Source of the DNA: SXVE01 sp036388895
GTDB lineage: Bacteria; Acidobacteriota; Blastocatellia; Pyrinomonadales; Pyrinomonadaceae
Reading direction: 5' to 3'
NCBI GenBank assembly: GCA_036388895.1
Contig: DASVQY010000005.1
Span: 50,218-114,217, forward strand
Length of the DNA: 64,000 nucleotides
Shown: positions 16,038-24,265 of the stretch, in pieces
Numbering within the stretch: position 1 is the first letter of the stretch
How the letters are laid out: each line of letters begins with the position of its first letter
Made by a program: the position numbers and the translations under genes
The notes under the pieces: model-generated
Told to the model about the DNA's origin: nothing
The model's database searches: none
Seen by the model: the letters and a program-made list of their open reading frames with translations, nothing else

Positions 16038-17123
16038 GTGAGTAAAAACTCCGAAAAACGGAATCTATGGCGAATCGCGCTTTTAATTTTCGCCGCGCAC
16101 ACGGTTCTTTTCGTCATTCAGATTCCGCAGGTTTATCTTTACAACGCACAAAATCCGCAAGCCGGCGACCTTTGGGTTTCGATTGCCCGCCTCGGCTGGG
16201 GCGTTTATCTCTGGGCGGTCCTTACCGGTTTTATTTTATGGTTCGGCTATCGTTTACCGATTTCGAGACGACATTTGCGGCGGAATTTGTTCTTTCATCT
16301 GCTGTTGAGCATTGTTTCGGGCATTATTCAGCATTACGGTTATAATTTTGGCTTGCGGGCGTTGAATTTATCAACGGCGGAAAATTTTCGCGCCAGTTTG
16401 TCGAATTTAACCGTGCTTTTTAATTTTATTTCCACTTCCGTCGTGCGTTACGCCGCTGTAATTGCGATTCAGCAGGCATACTTTTATTTTCGCGAATCGC
16501 GGGAACGCGCATTTCGCCTGCAGCAAGCCGAGCTCGAAATGCTGAAGATGCAGCTTCATCCGCATTTTTTCTTTAACACCTTGAATGCGATTTCGGCTTT
16601 GATGTACCATTCGCCGAAAGATGCCGACCGGATGATTACGCAGCTCGGCGATTTGTTCAGAGTTTCGCTTAAAAAAGACAAAGCGCAGGAAATTTCGCTC
16701 GCCGAAGAACTCGAGTTTCTGCGCTCGTTTCTGCAAATCCACCAAACTTTAATGGGGAAAAGACTGCAAATTGAATGGGAAATCGAGCCGGAGACGCTCG
16801 ACGCCTTGGTTCCAAATTTGATTTTGCAGCCGCTCGCCGAAAACGCGATTCAGCACGGCATCGCGCCGCTCGAACTAGGCGGGCGCATAACGATCAGCGC
16901 CGCGAAACGGAACGAAAAACTTTTTTTGCAGATAGCCGATGACGGACTCGGGTTCGTTTCAAACGGTAAAGAAAATGACGGCATCGGGCTGGCGAATGTG
17001 AAAGCGCGGCTCGAAAATCTTTACAATGGCGCGCATAAATTTTCGATTGATAAAACGAAAGACAAAGGCGCGGCGATTGAAATAGAAATTCCTTTTCGCA
17101 GGCAAACGGCGAAAGAAGTATGA
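16038..17123 (+). CDS. LytS/YehU-type sensor histidine kinase
   Basis: It starts at a GTG. The first ~145 residues contain four hydrophobic segments (for example IALLIFAAHTVLFVIQIP, VYLWAVLTGFILWFGY, IVSGIIQHYGYNFG). A His_kinase domain follows, with HPHFFFNTLNAI (phospho-acceptor His176) and then an HATPase with NLILQPLAENAIQHGI and DDGLGF...GIGLANVKARL. This is the compact LytS family without a HisKA dimerisation domain. The stop overlaps the start of the LytTR regulator by 4 bp, so the two form a translationally coupled two-component system. No sensor domain beyond the membrane helices is seen. Confidence 0.93.
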   Translation: MSKNSEKRNLWRIALLIFAAHTVLFVIQIPQVYLYNAQNPQAGDLWVSIARLGWGVYLWAVLTGFILWFGYRLPISRRHLRRNLFFHLLLSIVSGIIQHYGYNFGLRALNLSTAENFRASLSNLTVLFNFISTSVVRYAAVIAIQQAYFYFRESRERAFRLQQAELEMLKMQLHPHFFFNTLNAISALMYHSPKDADRMITQLGDLFRVSLKKDKAQEISLAEELEFLRSFLQIHQTLMGKRLQIEWEIEPETLDALVPNLILQPLAENAIQHGIAPLELGGRITISAAKRNEKLFLQIADDGLGFVSNGKENDGIGLANVKARLENLYNGAHKFSIDKTKDKGAAIEIEIPFRRQTAKEV

Positions 17124-17878
17124 GCATTAAAACAATTATCGTTGATGATGTCGAACTCGCCCGCGAGCGAATCAAAATTCTGCTCGACGATGCGGAAATC
17201 GAAATCGTCGCCGAATGCGAAAACGGGCGCGAAGCGATTGAAACTATCCGAAATCTGAAACCCGATCTGGTTTTTCTCGACGTGCAGATGCCGAAAATCG
17301 GCGGTTTCGACGTTATCGAAACAATCGGCGCGCAGCAGATGCCGACCGTCATTTTCGTGACCGCTTACGATGAATTCGCTTTGCGCGCGTTTGAAGTCAA
17401 CGCGATTGATTATTTGCTGAAGCCTTTCGACGAAGAAAGACTGGCGAAAGCCGTCGCCCGGGCAAAACGCGAAATCGAAAGGGAAAAGCCGTCGGAAATC
17501 GAAGACAAACTGCGGAAATTATTAAAAGAAGTAAAAACCGAACCGCAATATTTGAAACGCATTCCGGTCAAATCAGCCCGCGGCACGACTTTGATTTTAA
17601 CCGAAGAAATTGATTGGATAGCCGCCGCCGGTCATTACCTCGAACTTCACGCCGGACGCGAAACGCATTTAATCCGCGAAAAGCTGTCGCAGCTAGAGAT
17701 GAAACTCGATCCGCAGGTTTTTATGCGAATTCATCGTTCGACAATCGTTAATCTCGACCGCGTAAAATCGCTGCACCCGCTTTTTAACGGCGATCAGCTC
17801 GTTATTTTGAAAGACGGAAAAGAACTGAATTTGAGCCGCACTTATTACGAAAAATTAATGCAGCGCCTCGCGAGCTAA
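17120..17878 (+). CDS. LytTR-family response regulator
   Basis: This 252-residue protein has an N-terminal receiver (IIVDD, phospho-acceptor Asp54 in LVFLDVQMP, TAYDEFA, and LLKPFD) and a C-terminal LytTR DNA-binding domain from about residue 150 (KSARGTTLILTEEIDWIAAAGHYLELHAG...FMRIHRSTIVNLDRVKSL...LSRTYYEKL). It is the cognate partner of the overlapping LytS-type kinase. LytTR regulators bind paired 9-10-bp direct repeats; I did not find an obvious pair next to this operon. Confidence 0.95.
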   Translation: MSIKTIIVDDVELARERIKILLDDAEIEIVAECENGREAIETIRNLKPDLVFLDVQMPKIGGFDVIETIGAQQMPTVIFVTAYDEFALRAFEVNAIDYLLKPFDEERLAKAVARAKREIEREKPSEIEDKLRKLLKEVKTEPQYLKRIPVKSARGTTLILTEEIDWIAAAGHYLELHAGRETHLIREKLSQLEMKLDPQVFMRIHRSTIVNLDRVKSLHPLFNGDQLVILKDGKELNLSRTYYEKLMQRLAS

Positions 17879-17992
17879 GAAAGAGTAAAGGTAAATGACA
17901 AAATATTTGTTAATGCGAATTGTTGATTTTTATCTAAAAACTAATCACCAAATTTAGGATTTTCCCATTCTCTTTCTGCTGATTGCTAAATT

Positions 17993-18928
17993 CTAAACCC
18001 GCTGCGCTTCAGGAATGAGCGATTTGTGAAGGTGAATCGCCGCCATTGCGCCTTCGGCGGCGGCGACTACTGCGAGCTGCGAACGCGGCGTCAAATCGCC
18101 TGCCGCATAAATGCCTTTAACGCTCGTTTGCTGCTCTTCGTCAACCCAAATCAATCCGCTTTCCTCGTCAATCCGGCAGCCGAGCATTTCGTGCAAATTC
18201 GACGCGGGTTCTGTCCCGAGATTAAAAAACAGCGCGTCGCATTCGAGCGATTCACCGTTGTCGAGCCGGACGTATTGAAGCTGTTTTTTCTCGAAATCGC
18301 CTTCGAGCTTGACGATGCTTTGATTTATCACCGGAATATTGAAATCGGCTAGTTTGGCGAGATGTTCTTCGCTCATATCGCCGGTTTCGCCGTTCGTCAC
18401 GAGCGTCAATTTATCCGTCCAGGTCAAAAGATTCAATGTAAATCCTGCTGTTTTTTTATCTCTGCCCAGAACTACGACGCGTTTTCCGGTGTTTTCAAAA
18501 CCGTCGCAGTCCGGGCAGTGATGAACCGTCGCTCCGTAAAAATCCTGAAAACCGGCGCAATCCGGCGTGAAATCACGCAAGCCCGTCGCCAGAACCAATC
18601 GTTTCGCATCGAAGCTCTGACCGATAATTTTTTCGTCGCCCGTGAAAACCCTGAAATGCTCGTCCGCGATTTGTTCGACTTTCGTAACGCAGCCTTCGAT
18701 GATCAAACCGCCGTGTTCGGTGACTTCCTGCCGACCGCGTTCGAGCAACTCGGTCGGCAAAATGCCGTGATGACCGAGAAATCCGTGAACGCCGTGCGAG
18801 TAGATGTTTCGCGGGCTGTTGTGATGAAACGTCAAAACGCGGCGGCGGTAACGCGCGAGAAAAAGCGCGGTGGAAAGCCCGGCGGGTCCCGCTCCAATAA
18901 CAATACAATCGTATAATTGTTCGGTCAT
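17993..18928 (-). CDS. FAD/NAD(P)-dependent oxidoreductase, thioredoxin-reductase-like
   Basis: This 311-residue protein has the FAD-binding GAGPAGLS near the N-terminus, a central NAD(P) site (VVVLGRDKKTAGFT, a degenerate GxGxxA), the redox CxxC as CPDC (HHCPDCDGF) and the C-terminal GIYAAGDLTP motif. This is the low-molecular-weight thioredoxin reductase fold. The NADPH site has lost the standard glycines, so it may use another donor or be a TrxR-like ferredoxin- or flavin-dependent variant. It is a lone gene convergent with the LytTR operon. Confidence 0.87.
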   Translation of the reverse strand: MTEQLYDCIVIGAGPAGLSTALFLARYRRRVLTFHHNSPRNIYSHGVHGFLGHHGILPTELLERGRQEVTEHGGLIIEGCVTKVEQIADEHFRVFTGDEKIIGQSFDAKRLVLATGLRDFTPDCAGFQDFYGATVHHCPDCDGFENTGKRVVVLGRDKKTAGFTLNLLTWTDKLTLVTNGETGDMSEEHLAKLADFNIPVINQSIVKLEGDFEKKQLQYVRLDNGESLECDALFFNLGTEPASNLHEMLGCRIDEESGLIWVDEEQQTSVKGIYAAGDLTPRSQLAVVAAAEGAMAAIHLHKSLIPEAQRV

Positions 18929-19315
18929 ATTTTTTAAATTCCGGCGCGAAAAGAGTTACTCGCTTCAAAGAGATTAATCCGAGATTTTCGCTTATTCTCG
19001 ATTTTGCCGTCGCAAAAAATCTTTAACTCGAAAAATTAAGATTATCACAAAACCGGATTTTGTTTTTTCCGCTTTTTATTCCTTTTTTTATTAATTCCTT
19101 TATTCAGTAACACACGAAGTATTTCAACATAAACCCGCAGACCGTTCTGTTTACAAGCAAACAAAAAAATCTTGCGTCGATACGTCAATTACGATTCGTA
19201 CCAGCGGTATTAACGCTTTCGTTTTGGCAAAAATTCTTTTTTCTAAATTTATAAAACGTCCGAAGCCGTACAAAGAAATTTCAGTCCCGTTTGTTACAAT
19301 CGTTTGTGTGAATTT
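18929..19315. other. Intergenic region between divergent genes
   Basis: AT-rich promoter region between the oxidoreductase and recQ. I see no gene, hairpin or strong promoter consensus. Confidence 0.5.
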
Positions 19316-21022
19316 ATGAACAAGACGGAAACGAAACAAATTAAACGAATGCTGCGCGAGGTTTTCGGACTCGAAAAATTGCGTCCCGGGCAGCGCGAAA
19401 TCATCGAATGCGTTCTCGGCGGCGAGGACGTTCTGGCGATTATGCCGACCGGCGCTGGCAAATCGCTGTGTTACCAACTGCCCGCTCTTCAGCTCGAAGG
19501 AATGACCGTTGTCGTTTCGCCGCTGATCTCGCTGATGAAAGACCAGTCGGACAAACTCGAAGAAAAAGGCTTGGAAGTGGCAAATTTGAATAGCAGCGTT
19601 TCAGAAAGCGAGCAAAAGGAATCTTTGGAAGAAGTCGAGCGTGAACGCAGTGATTTCATTTTTACGACGCCCGAACGTTTAACCGACAATGAATTTTTAA
19701 CGACGCTTCGCGACAAAACGATTGATTTTGTAGTCGTTGATGAGGCGCATTGCATTTCGCAGTGGGGACACGATTTTCGTCCGGCTTTTTTGCAATTGCG
19801 CGAGGCGTTTCGACAATTGAAGAATCCGCCGATTCTCGCTTTGACAGCGACGGCTACGCCGGATGTCGTCGAAGACATCAAAAAGCAGCTCGACCGACCG
19901 AAAATGCGGGTCGTCAACGGCGGAATCTTTCGCCCGAATCTGCGCTTTGAAGTTGCGCACACGACGAGCGACGCGGAAAAACGTCAAAAACTCGCGGCGA
20001 TTTTAAGCGAAATCGAAGGCTCGAAAATCATTTACTGCGCGACCGTTAAAGCGGTCGAAGAAGTGACGGAATCGCTGCGTTCCGCCGGATTCGACGCGGA
20101 AAGCTATCACGGAAAACTTTCGGCGAAAATCAGAACCGACGTGCAGAATCGTTTTATGGCGGGCGAAATCGAGACAATCATCGCTACAAACGCTTTCGGA
20201 ATGGGCGTTGATAAACCCGACATTCGCACCGTCGTTCACTGGCAAATTCCCGGCTCGCTCGAAGCGTATTATCAGGAAGCCGGACGAGCCGGGCGCGACG
20301 GCGAAGAGGCGCGATGCGTTTTGCTTTACGACACGCGCGACCGACGCGTGCAGCAATTTTTTCTCGGCGGACGCTATCCTTCGGCTGACGACGTTTTAAA
20401 GATTTACGAAACGCTTCAAAACCTTGACGCGAACGGAAACGCGCAACCGAAGTTTGAGGAAATTCTCGAAACAATCGGCGATGCCCTGGCGAAAACCAAA
20501 CTGCGCGTCGGATTGAATCTGCTCAAAGACGAACAAATCGTGCGCGAGCGGCGCGGCGCGAAATTTGAATTATTGAAATCTGATATAAAAGGCGAAGAAA
20601 TAAAACGACTTGCCGAAACTTACGTCGAGCGCGGAATGAGCGACCGCGATAAGCTTGAGCGAATGATGCTTTACGCGCAAAGCGCGTTTTGCCGCTGGCA
20701 GATGCTGTCGAAATATTTCGTTGCCGACAGCGAAAAAGAAATCGAAAAATGCGGAACTTGCGACAACTGCGCCCGACCGCTCGCTGAACGGCTCGACGTT
20801 CAAACTCCGGTCGAAAAACCTTCAAAAGCCGAGCAGGAAAAACTTCTCGAAACGCTTCGCCGCGAAAACGAAACGTCGAAAATCGCCGAAGGTGATTTGG
20901 TCGAGCTTCCAAAATTCGGCGAGGCGCAAGTCGAAGCCGTTTCGGGCGATAAAGTAGAAGTCGTTTTGCCAGACGGCGAACGCAAAACCTTCAAGCGAAA
21001 TTACGTTCGGAAACCGGATTGA
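19316..21022 (+). CDS. recQ: RecQ-family ATP-dependent DNA helicase
   Basis: I take the ATG at 19316 (MNKTETKQIKRML); a TTG at 19304 is the only upstream alternative. The 568-residue protein has helicase motif I GAGKS, motif II DEAH in VVDEAHCISQWGHDFRPAF (with the RecQ-specific aromatic loop), motif III TATA, and motif VI QEAGRAGRDG, then a zinc-binding region CRW...CGTCDNC. The HRDC domain is absent; the tail (LVELPKFGEAQVEAV) is a short beta-rich extension, as in short RecQ proteins. Role: 3'-5' unwinding in recombination and repair. Confidence 0.93.
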   Translation: MNKTETKQIKRMLREVFGLEKLRPGQREIIECVLGGEDVLAIMPTGAGKSLCYQLPALQLEGMTVVVSPLISLMKDQSDKLEEKGLEVANLNSSVSESEQKESLEEVERERSDFIFTTPERLTDNEFLTTLRDKTIDFVVVDEAHCISQWGHDFRPAFLQLREAFRQLKNPPILALTATATPDVVEDIKKQLDRPKMRVVNGGIFRPNLRFEVAHTTSDAEKRQKLAAILSEIEGSKIIYCATVKAVEEVTESLRSAGFDAESYHGKLSAKIRTDVQNRFMAGEIETIIATNAFGMGVDKPDIRTVVHWQIPGSLEAYYQEAGRAGRDGEEARCVLLYDTRDRRVQQFFLGGRYPSADDVLKIYETLQNLDANGNAQPKFEEILETIGDALAKTKLRVGLNLLKDEQIVRERRGAKFELLKSDIKGEEIKRLAETYVERGMSDRDKLERMMLYAQSAFCRWQMLSKYFVADSEKEIEKCGTCDNCARPLAERLDVQTPVEKPSKAEQEKLLETLRRENETSKIAEGDLVELPKFGEAQVEAVSGDKVEVVLPDGERKTFKRNYVRKPD

Positions 21023-21070
21023 TTTTATGGAAAAAGGCGAGTAGAAAAGTTTTTTAGAAATTGTTTCAAA

Positions 21071-21183
21071 GCGAGATTTGCCTACGAAACACACGAACGG
21101 AACGAAAAAAGGAAAAAGAAAAATAACATTTTGTTTTTGTCTTGATTTTCGCAACTTTCGTGTTTTTCACAGGCAAACCTCGC
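21071..21183. repeat. Long imperfect inverted repeat between convergent genes
   Basis: Left arm 21071-21097 (contains GATTTGCCT and ACACACGAA) pairs imperfectly with right arm 21156-21183 (TTCGTGTTTTTCAC and AGGCAAACCTCGC). It lies between recQ and the convergent SDR gene and may be an intergenic repeat element. Confidence 0.5.
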
Positions 21184-21245
21184 TGAGTAAAAAACTTCCG
21201 GCTTTGCGAGCACGAATTTTGAAACGCTGCGGAAGTTTTCATTTA

Positions 21246-22118
21246 TTACGGCAGCGGTTTGCCGCCGGTCACGCCGAGAATTTCGCCGCTGATGTAGCTC
21301 GCTTCGTCTGATGCGAGAAAAACATACGCGGGCGCAAGCTCGACGGGCTGCGCCGGGCGCTGCATCGGGGTTTCTTTGCCGAATTCCGCGACTTTTTCCT
21401 TCGGCATCGTCGCCGGAATAAGCGGCGTCCAGACCGGTCCGGGCGCGACGCAGTTAACGCGAATTCCTTTTTCCATCGCTTCCTGGTTCAGCGCTTTGGT
21501 GAAATTGACGATAGCACCTTTCGTTGCCGCATAAGCGATTAATTGCGGTTTCGGTTCGTAAGCTTGAATCGAAGAAGTATTAATAATCGAACTGCCTGCT
21601 TTCATCAAAGGCAAAGAGGCTTTGCACAAATAAAACATCGCAAAAATGTTTGTGCGAAAGGTTTTTTCGATTTCTTCGGACGGAATATCCACGATGCCTT
21701 TGTGCGACATTTGAAAAGCGGCGTTGTTGACTAAAATATCAATCCGACCGAATTCGCTCATCGCCCGCTCAATGATATTTTTGCAATTCGCTTCGTCGCC
21801 GATGTCGCCCGGAACGAGCACGCAGCGTTGTCCGGCGCTTTCGACAACGCGACGCGTTTCCTGCGCGTCTTCTTCTTCGTTTAAGTAAGAAATCAATACG
21901 TCGGCTCCTTCGCGAGCGTAGGCGAGCGCGACGGCGCGACCGATGCCGCTATCGCCGCCCGTGATAATCGCCGATCTTCCTTTCAGCCGTCCCGAACCGA
22001 CATATGTCTGTTCGCCGAAGTCGGGCGCCGTGTCCATTTCGGATTCGAGTCCGGGCGGCTGTTGTTTCTGCTCGTCGAACGGCGGCTGAGGTCCTTTTTC
22101 CTGCGGGTTTTCCGTCAT
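21246..22118 (-). CDS. SDR-family oxidoreductase (YghA/GsiB-type)
   Basis: This 290-residue protein begins with a hydrophilic ~45-residue extension (NPQEKGPQPPFDEQKQQPPG) typical of the YghA/YdaD subgroup of short-chain dehydrogenases. The Rossmann motif is GGDSGIGRAVA, the cofactor-binding NNAAFQ is present, and the catalytic Ser...Tyr-xxx-Lys is visible as NTSSIQ...AYAATKG. The C-terminus GVTGGKPLP matches the family. Substrate unknown; members are often stress-induced. Convergent with recQ. Confidence 0.92.
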   Translation of the reverse strand: MTENPQEKGPQPPFDEQKQQPPGLESEMDTAPDFGEQTYVGSGRLKGRSAIITGGDSGIGRAVALAYAREGADVLISYLNEEEDAQETRRVVESAGQRCVLVPGDIGDEANCKNIIERAMSEFGRIDILVNNAAFQMSHKGIVDIPSEEIEKTFRTNIFAMFYLCKASLPLMKAGSSIINTSSIQAYEPKPQLIAYAATKGAIVNFTKALNQEAMEKGIRVNCVAPGPVWTPLIPATMPKEKVAEFGKETPMQRPAQPVELAPAYVFLASDEASYISGEILGVTGGKPLP

Positions 22119-22526
22119 TTTTTAATCTCCTTGATTTGAAAATATTCTTAAAACGGGAAGAACCGGCGGGCGTTGTGTTTCCCGAAGTCCGTCTCCGAAA
22201 TATAAGCGTTAAATACGATTCAAGCACAAGCCGAACGGTTTTTCTGTATGCTAAATAACAAAGAGCATCTCGATTCAATATAACGAATTACCTGGAAAGT
22301 AATTTGTAAAAGAGCCTTTCAAATCTGATGTGCGAGTCAAAACGGGCGGCGAATTTTATTTTGAAATTGCCGCCGAAAACAATACAATTGAAATGTTCAA
22401 ACGCTCTCTTTTACACGGCTTGAAACTTATCGAAGCGGCGGGCGTGAAATAGTTTTGTAAAATCTCATAGCCGGTTTCGTATCCTGATTGTTTGATACGA
22501 GCAATATTCGAGGAGTTCTTAAAGTT
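22119..22526. other. Intergenic region with a small frame remnant
   Basis: From 22331 (GTG) to 22452 the plus strand encodes VRVKTGGEFYFEIAAENNT... ending in EAAGVK. This 40-residue piece could be a gene scrap or tiny gene; I cannot place it. Otherwise nothing is seen. Confidence 0.3.
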
Positions 22527-23084
22527 ATGAAAAAATTGCTGCCACTTTTAATTTTAATGTTTGCTTTTACCGCAAACGCTCAATCGCTGCGCGATAAAAT
22601 AAACACTTTTAAGTATAAAAATGCTTACAAAGTCGAGTACGATAAAACGCAAAACCGCACGCTTGTAGAGTTCGGCGAATTGCCCGTTAATCGAACGGGC
22701 GGAACCGAAATGCGGGTCAAAACGGTTTTTATAGGAGCGTCGTTTTCTTTTGAAGGCGAAGCCGTCCCGGATAATGTCGAGACGTTTAATTTGTATTTTC
22801 AATCGTTTTGTCCTCGCTGGTGCTTTCTGGAAAGTCATTCTTTAATCTTTTCGGCGGGCAATGAAAGAATTGATTTGGGAAACGGCAGCTTTAACGGAGT
22901 CGTCGGTCACGGTCACGGCGAAGATGTAACCGAAACGATGATTTATACGATCAGCCGCGCCGAACTGGAAAAAATCGCGAAAGCAGGGAAAAGCGAACTT
23001 CAGCTCGGAAACTTTGTGTCCGTTTTGCGCGACGATCACAAACAGGCGCTGAAAAATATGCTCGAATTGGCAATTTGCCCGTAA
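22527..23084 (+). CDS. Secreted hypothetical protein
   Basis: The start is the ATG at 22527, supported by GAGGAG upstream and an immediate signal peptide (KKLLPLLILMFAFTANA-Q). The 185-residue product has a mature domain that is probably beta-rich (KVEYDKTQNRTLVEFGEL, FIGASFSFEGEAVP) with one pair of Cys in FCPRWCFLES and a final Cys near the C-terminus. A VGHGHGEDV loop is notable. No named family is recognised. Confidence 0.72.
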   Translation: MKKLLPLLILMFAFTANAQSLRDKINTFKYKNAYKVEYDKTQNRTLVEFGELPVNRTGGTEMRVKTVFIGASFSFEGEAVPDNVETFNLYFQSFCPRWCFLESHSLIFSAGNERIDLGNGSFNGVVGHGHGEDVTETMIYTISRAELEKIAKAGKSELQLGNFVSVLRDDHKQALKNMLELAICP

Positions 23085-23154
23085 AATAATCGCAAACTGA
23101 CTTTGGCTAAATACTTTCAGGCGCGGGTAAAAGACCGCTGTTTGACGAGGAAAA

Positions 23155-24102
23155 ATGGAAACGGTCGGCGAAAAGAATGTAATACCCGAAGCGGCGAAGA
23201 TTTCGATTTGGAAACGCGGCGGGTTGTCCTGGCGAGTTTTAGGCAGACGCGTCTGGCGGGAAGTTTACGAAGGAACTTTGCTGACGCACGCCGCCGCGCT
23301 TTCGTTCTACTTTCTGCTCGCGCTTTTTCCGCTTTTACTTTTTCTCATAACGATGCTCGGCTTTTTCGCGACTGCCGGAACCGAGCTGCGCGCTAATCTG
23401 CTCTCAGCTTTAAGCCGCGTCGTTCCTTTCTCCGCTTCGAGTTTAATCTACACGACCGTTGATGAAATCGGACAAAACGCCGACGGCAGCAAGCTTTCTT
23501 TCGGGCTTTTAACCGCGCTCTGGGTCGCTTCTTCGGGCATCGCGGCGATCAGCGATTCTTTAAACGCGATGTACGGCGTTAAAGAATCGCGCCCGTTTTG
23601 GAGAGTGCGTTTGGTCGCCGTCAGTCTGACTATTTCGCTCGCCTTATTAATTGTTTCGGCGCTTTTAATTATTCTTTACGGCGGCGAAATCGGCGAAGTC
23701 GCCGCCAATTATTTCAATCAAGGAAGCAACTTTGCGATTTTATGGACTGCGGCGCAGGTTCCGGTAATGATCTTATTCGTGCTGCTCACGTTCGCGATAA
23801 TTTATTATTATGCGCCGAATTTGTACGAACAGAAATGGTATTGGATAACGCCCGGCTCACTCGTCGGCGTCGCGCTCTGGCTGCTCGTTTCATTTTTGTT
23901 TCGCATATATCTTCGTTATTTTGATTCTTATAGCATAACTTACGGCTCGCTCGGAGCCGTTATCATTCTGATGCTCTGGTTTTACCTGACTGGCGTGGCG
24001 ATTCTTATCGGCGGAAAAATCAACGCCGAAATCGAGAACGCGGCGGCGAACGCCGGAGTGCCGGGAGCCAAACAGCACGGCGAAAAAGCAGCGGACGAAT
24101 GA
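23155..24102 (+). CDS. YihY/BrkB-family inner-membrane protein
   Basis: This 315-residue membrane protein has six hydrophobic segments. The signatures HAAALSFYFLLALFPLLLFL near the N-terminus and YGSLGAVIILMLWFYLTGVAILIGGKINAE near the C-terminus define the YihY/virulence-factor-BrkB family. The molecular role of the family is unsettled; it was once misannotated as RNase BN. Convergent with the S9 peptidase, with a strong shared terminator between. Confidence 0.93.
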   Translation: METVGEKNVIPEAAKISIWKRGGLSWRVLGRRVWREVYEGTLLTHAAALSFYFLLALFPLLLFLITMLGFFATAGTELRANLLSALSRVVPFSASSLIYTTVDEIGQNADGSKLSFGLLTALWVASSGIAAISDSLNAMYGVKESRPFWRVRLVAVSLTISLALLIVSALLIILYGGEIGEVAANYFNQGSNFAILWTAAQVPVMILFVLLTFAIIYYYAPNLYEQKWYWITPGSLVGVALWLLVSFLFRIYLRYFDSYSITYGSLGAVIILMLWFYLTGVAILIGGKINAEIENAAANAGVPGAKQHGEKAADE

Positions 24103-24168
24103 AAGCGGCTGAAATCAAATTCACGTCTTGTTTGCGAATCAGCCAAAACAGATAAATAACAGTCACAA

Positions 24169-24207
24169 AAAGCCCGAAAGAAATAGAAAAAATTTCTTTC
24201 GGGCTTT
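24169..24207. terminator. Bidirectional intrinsic terminator
   Basis: AAAGCCCGAAAGAAA pairs perfectly with TTTCTTTCGGGCTTT (15 bp, 9-base loop), flanked by A and T runs, between two convergent genes. Confidence 0.85.
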
Positions 24208-24265
24208 CAGAGCGTAGATGCTCTTCGTCTGATTTTTGCCGTAAATCTTTTCGGTAAGAATTTGA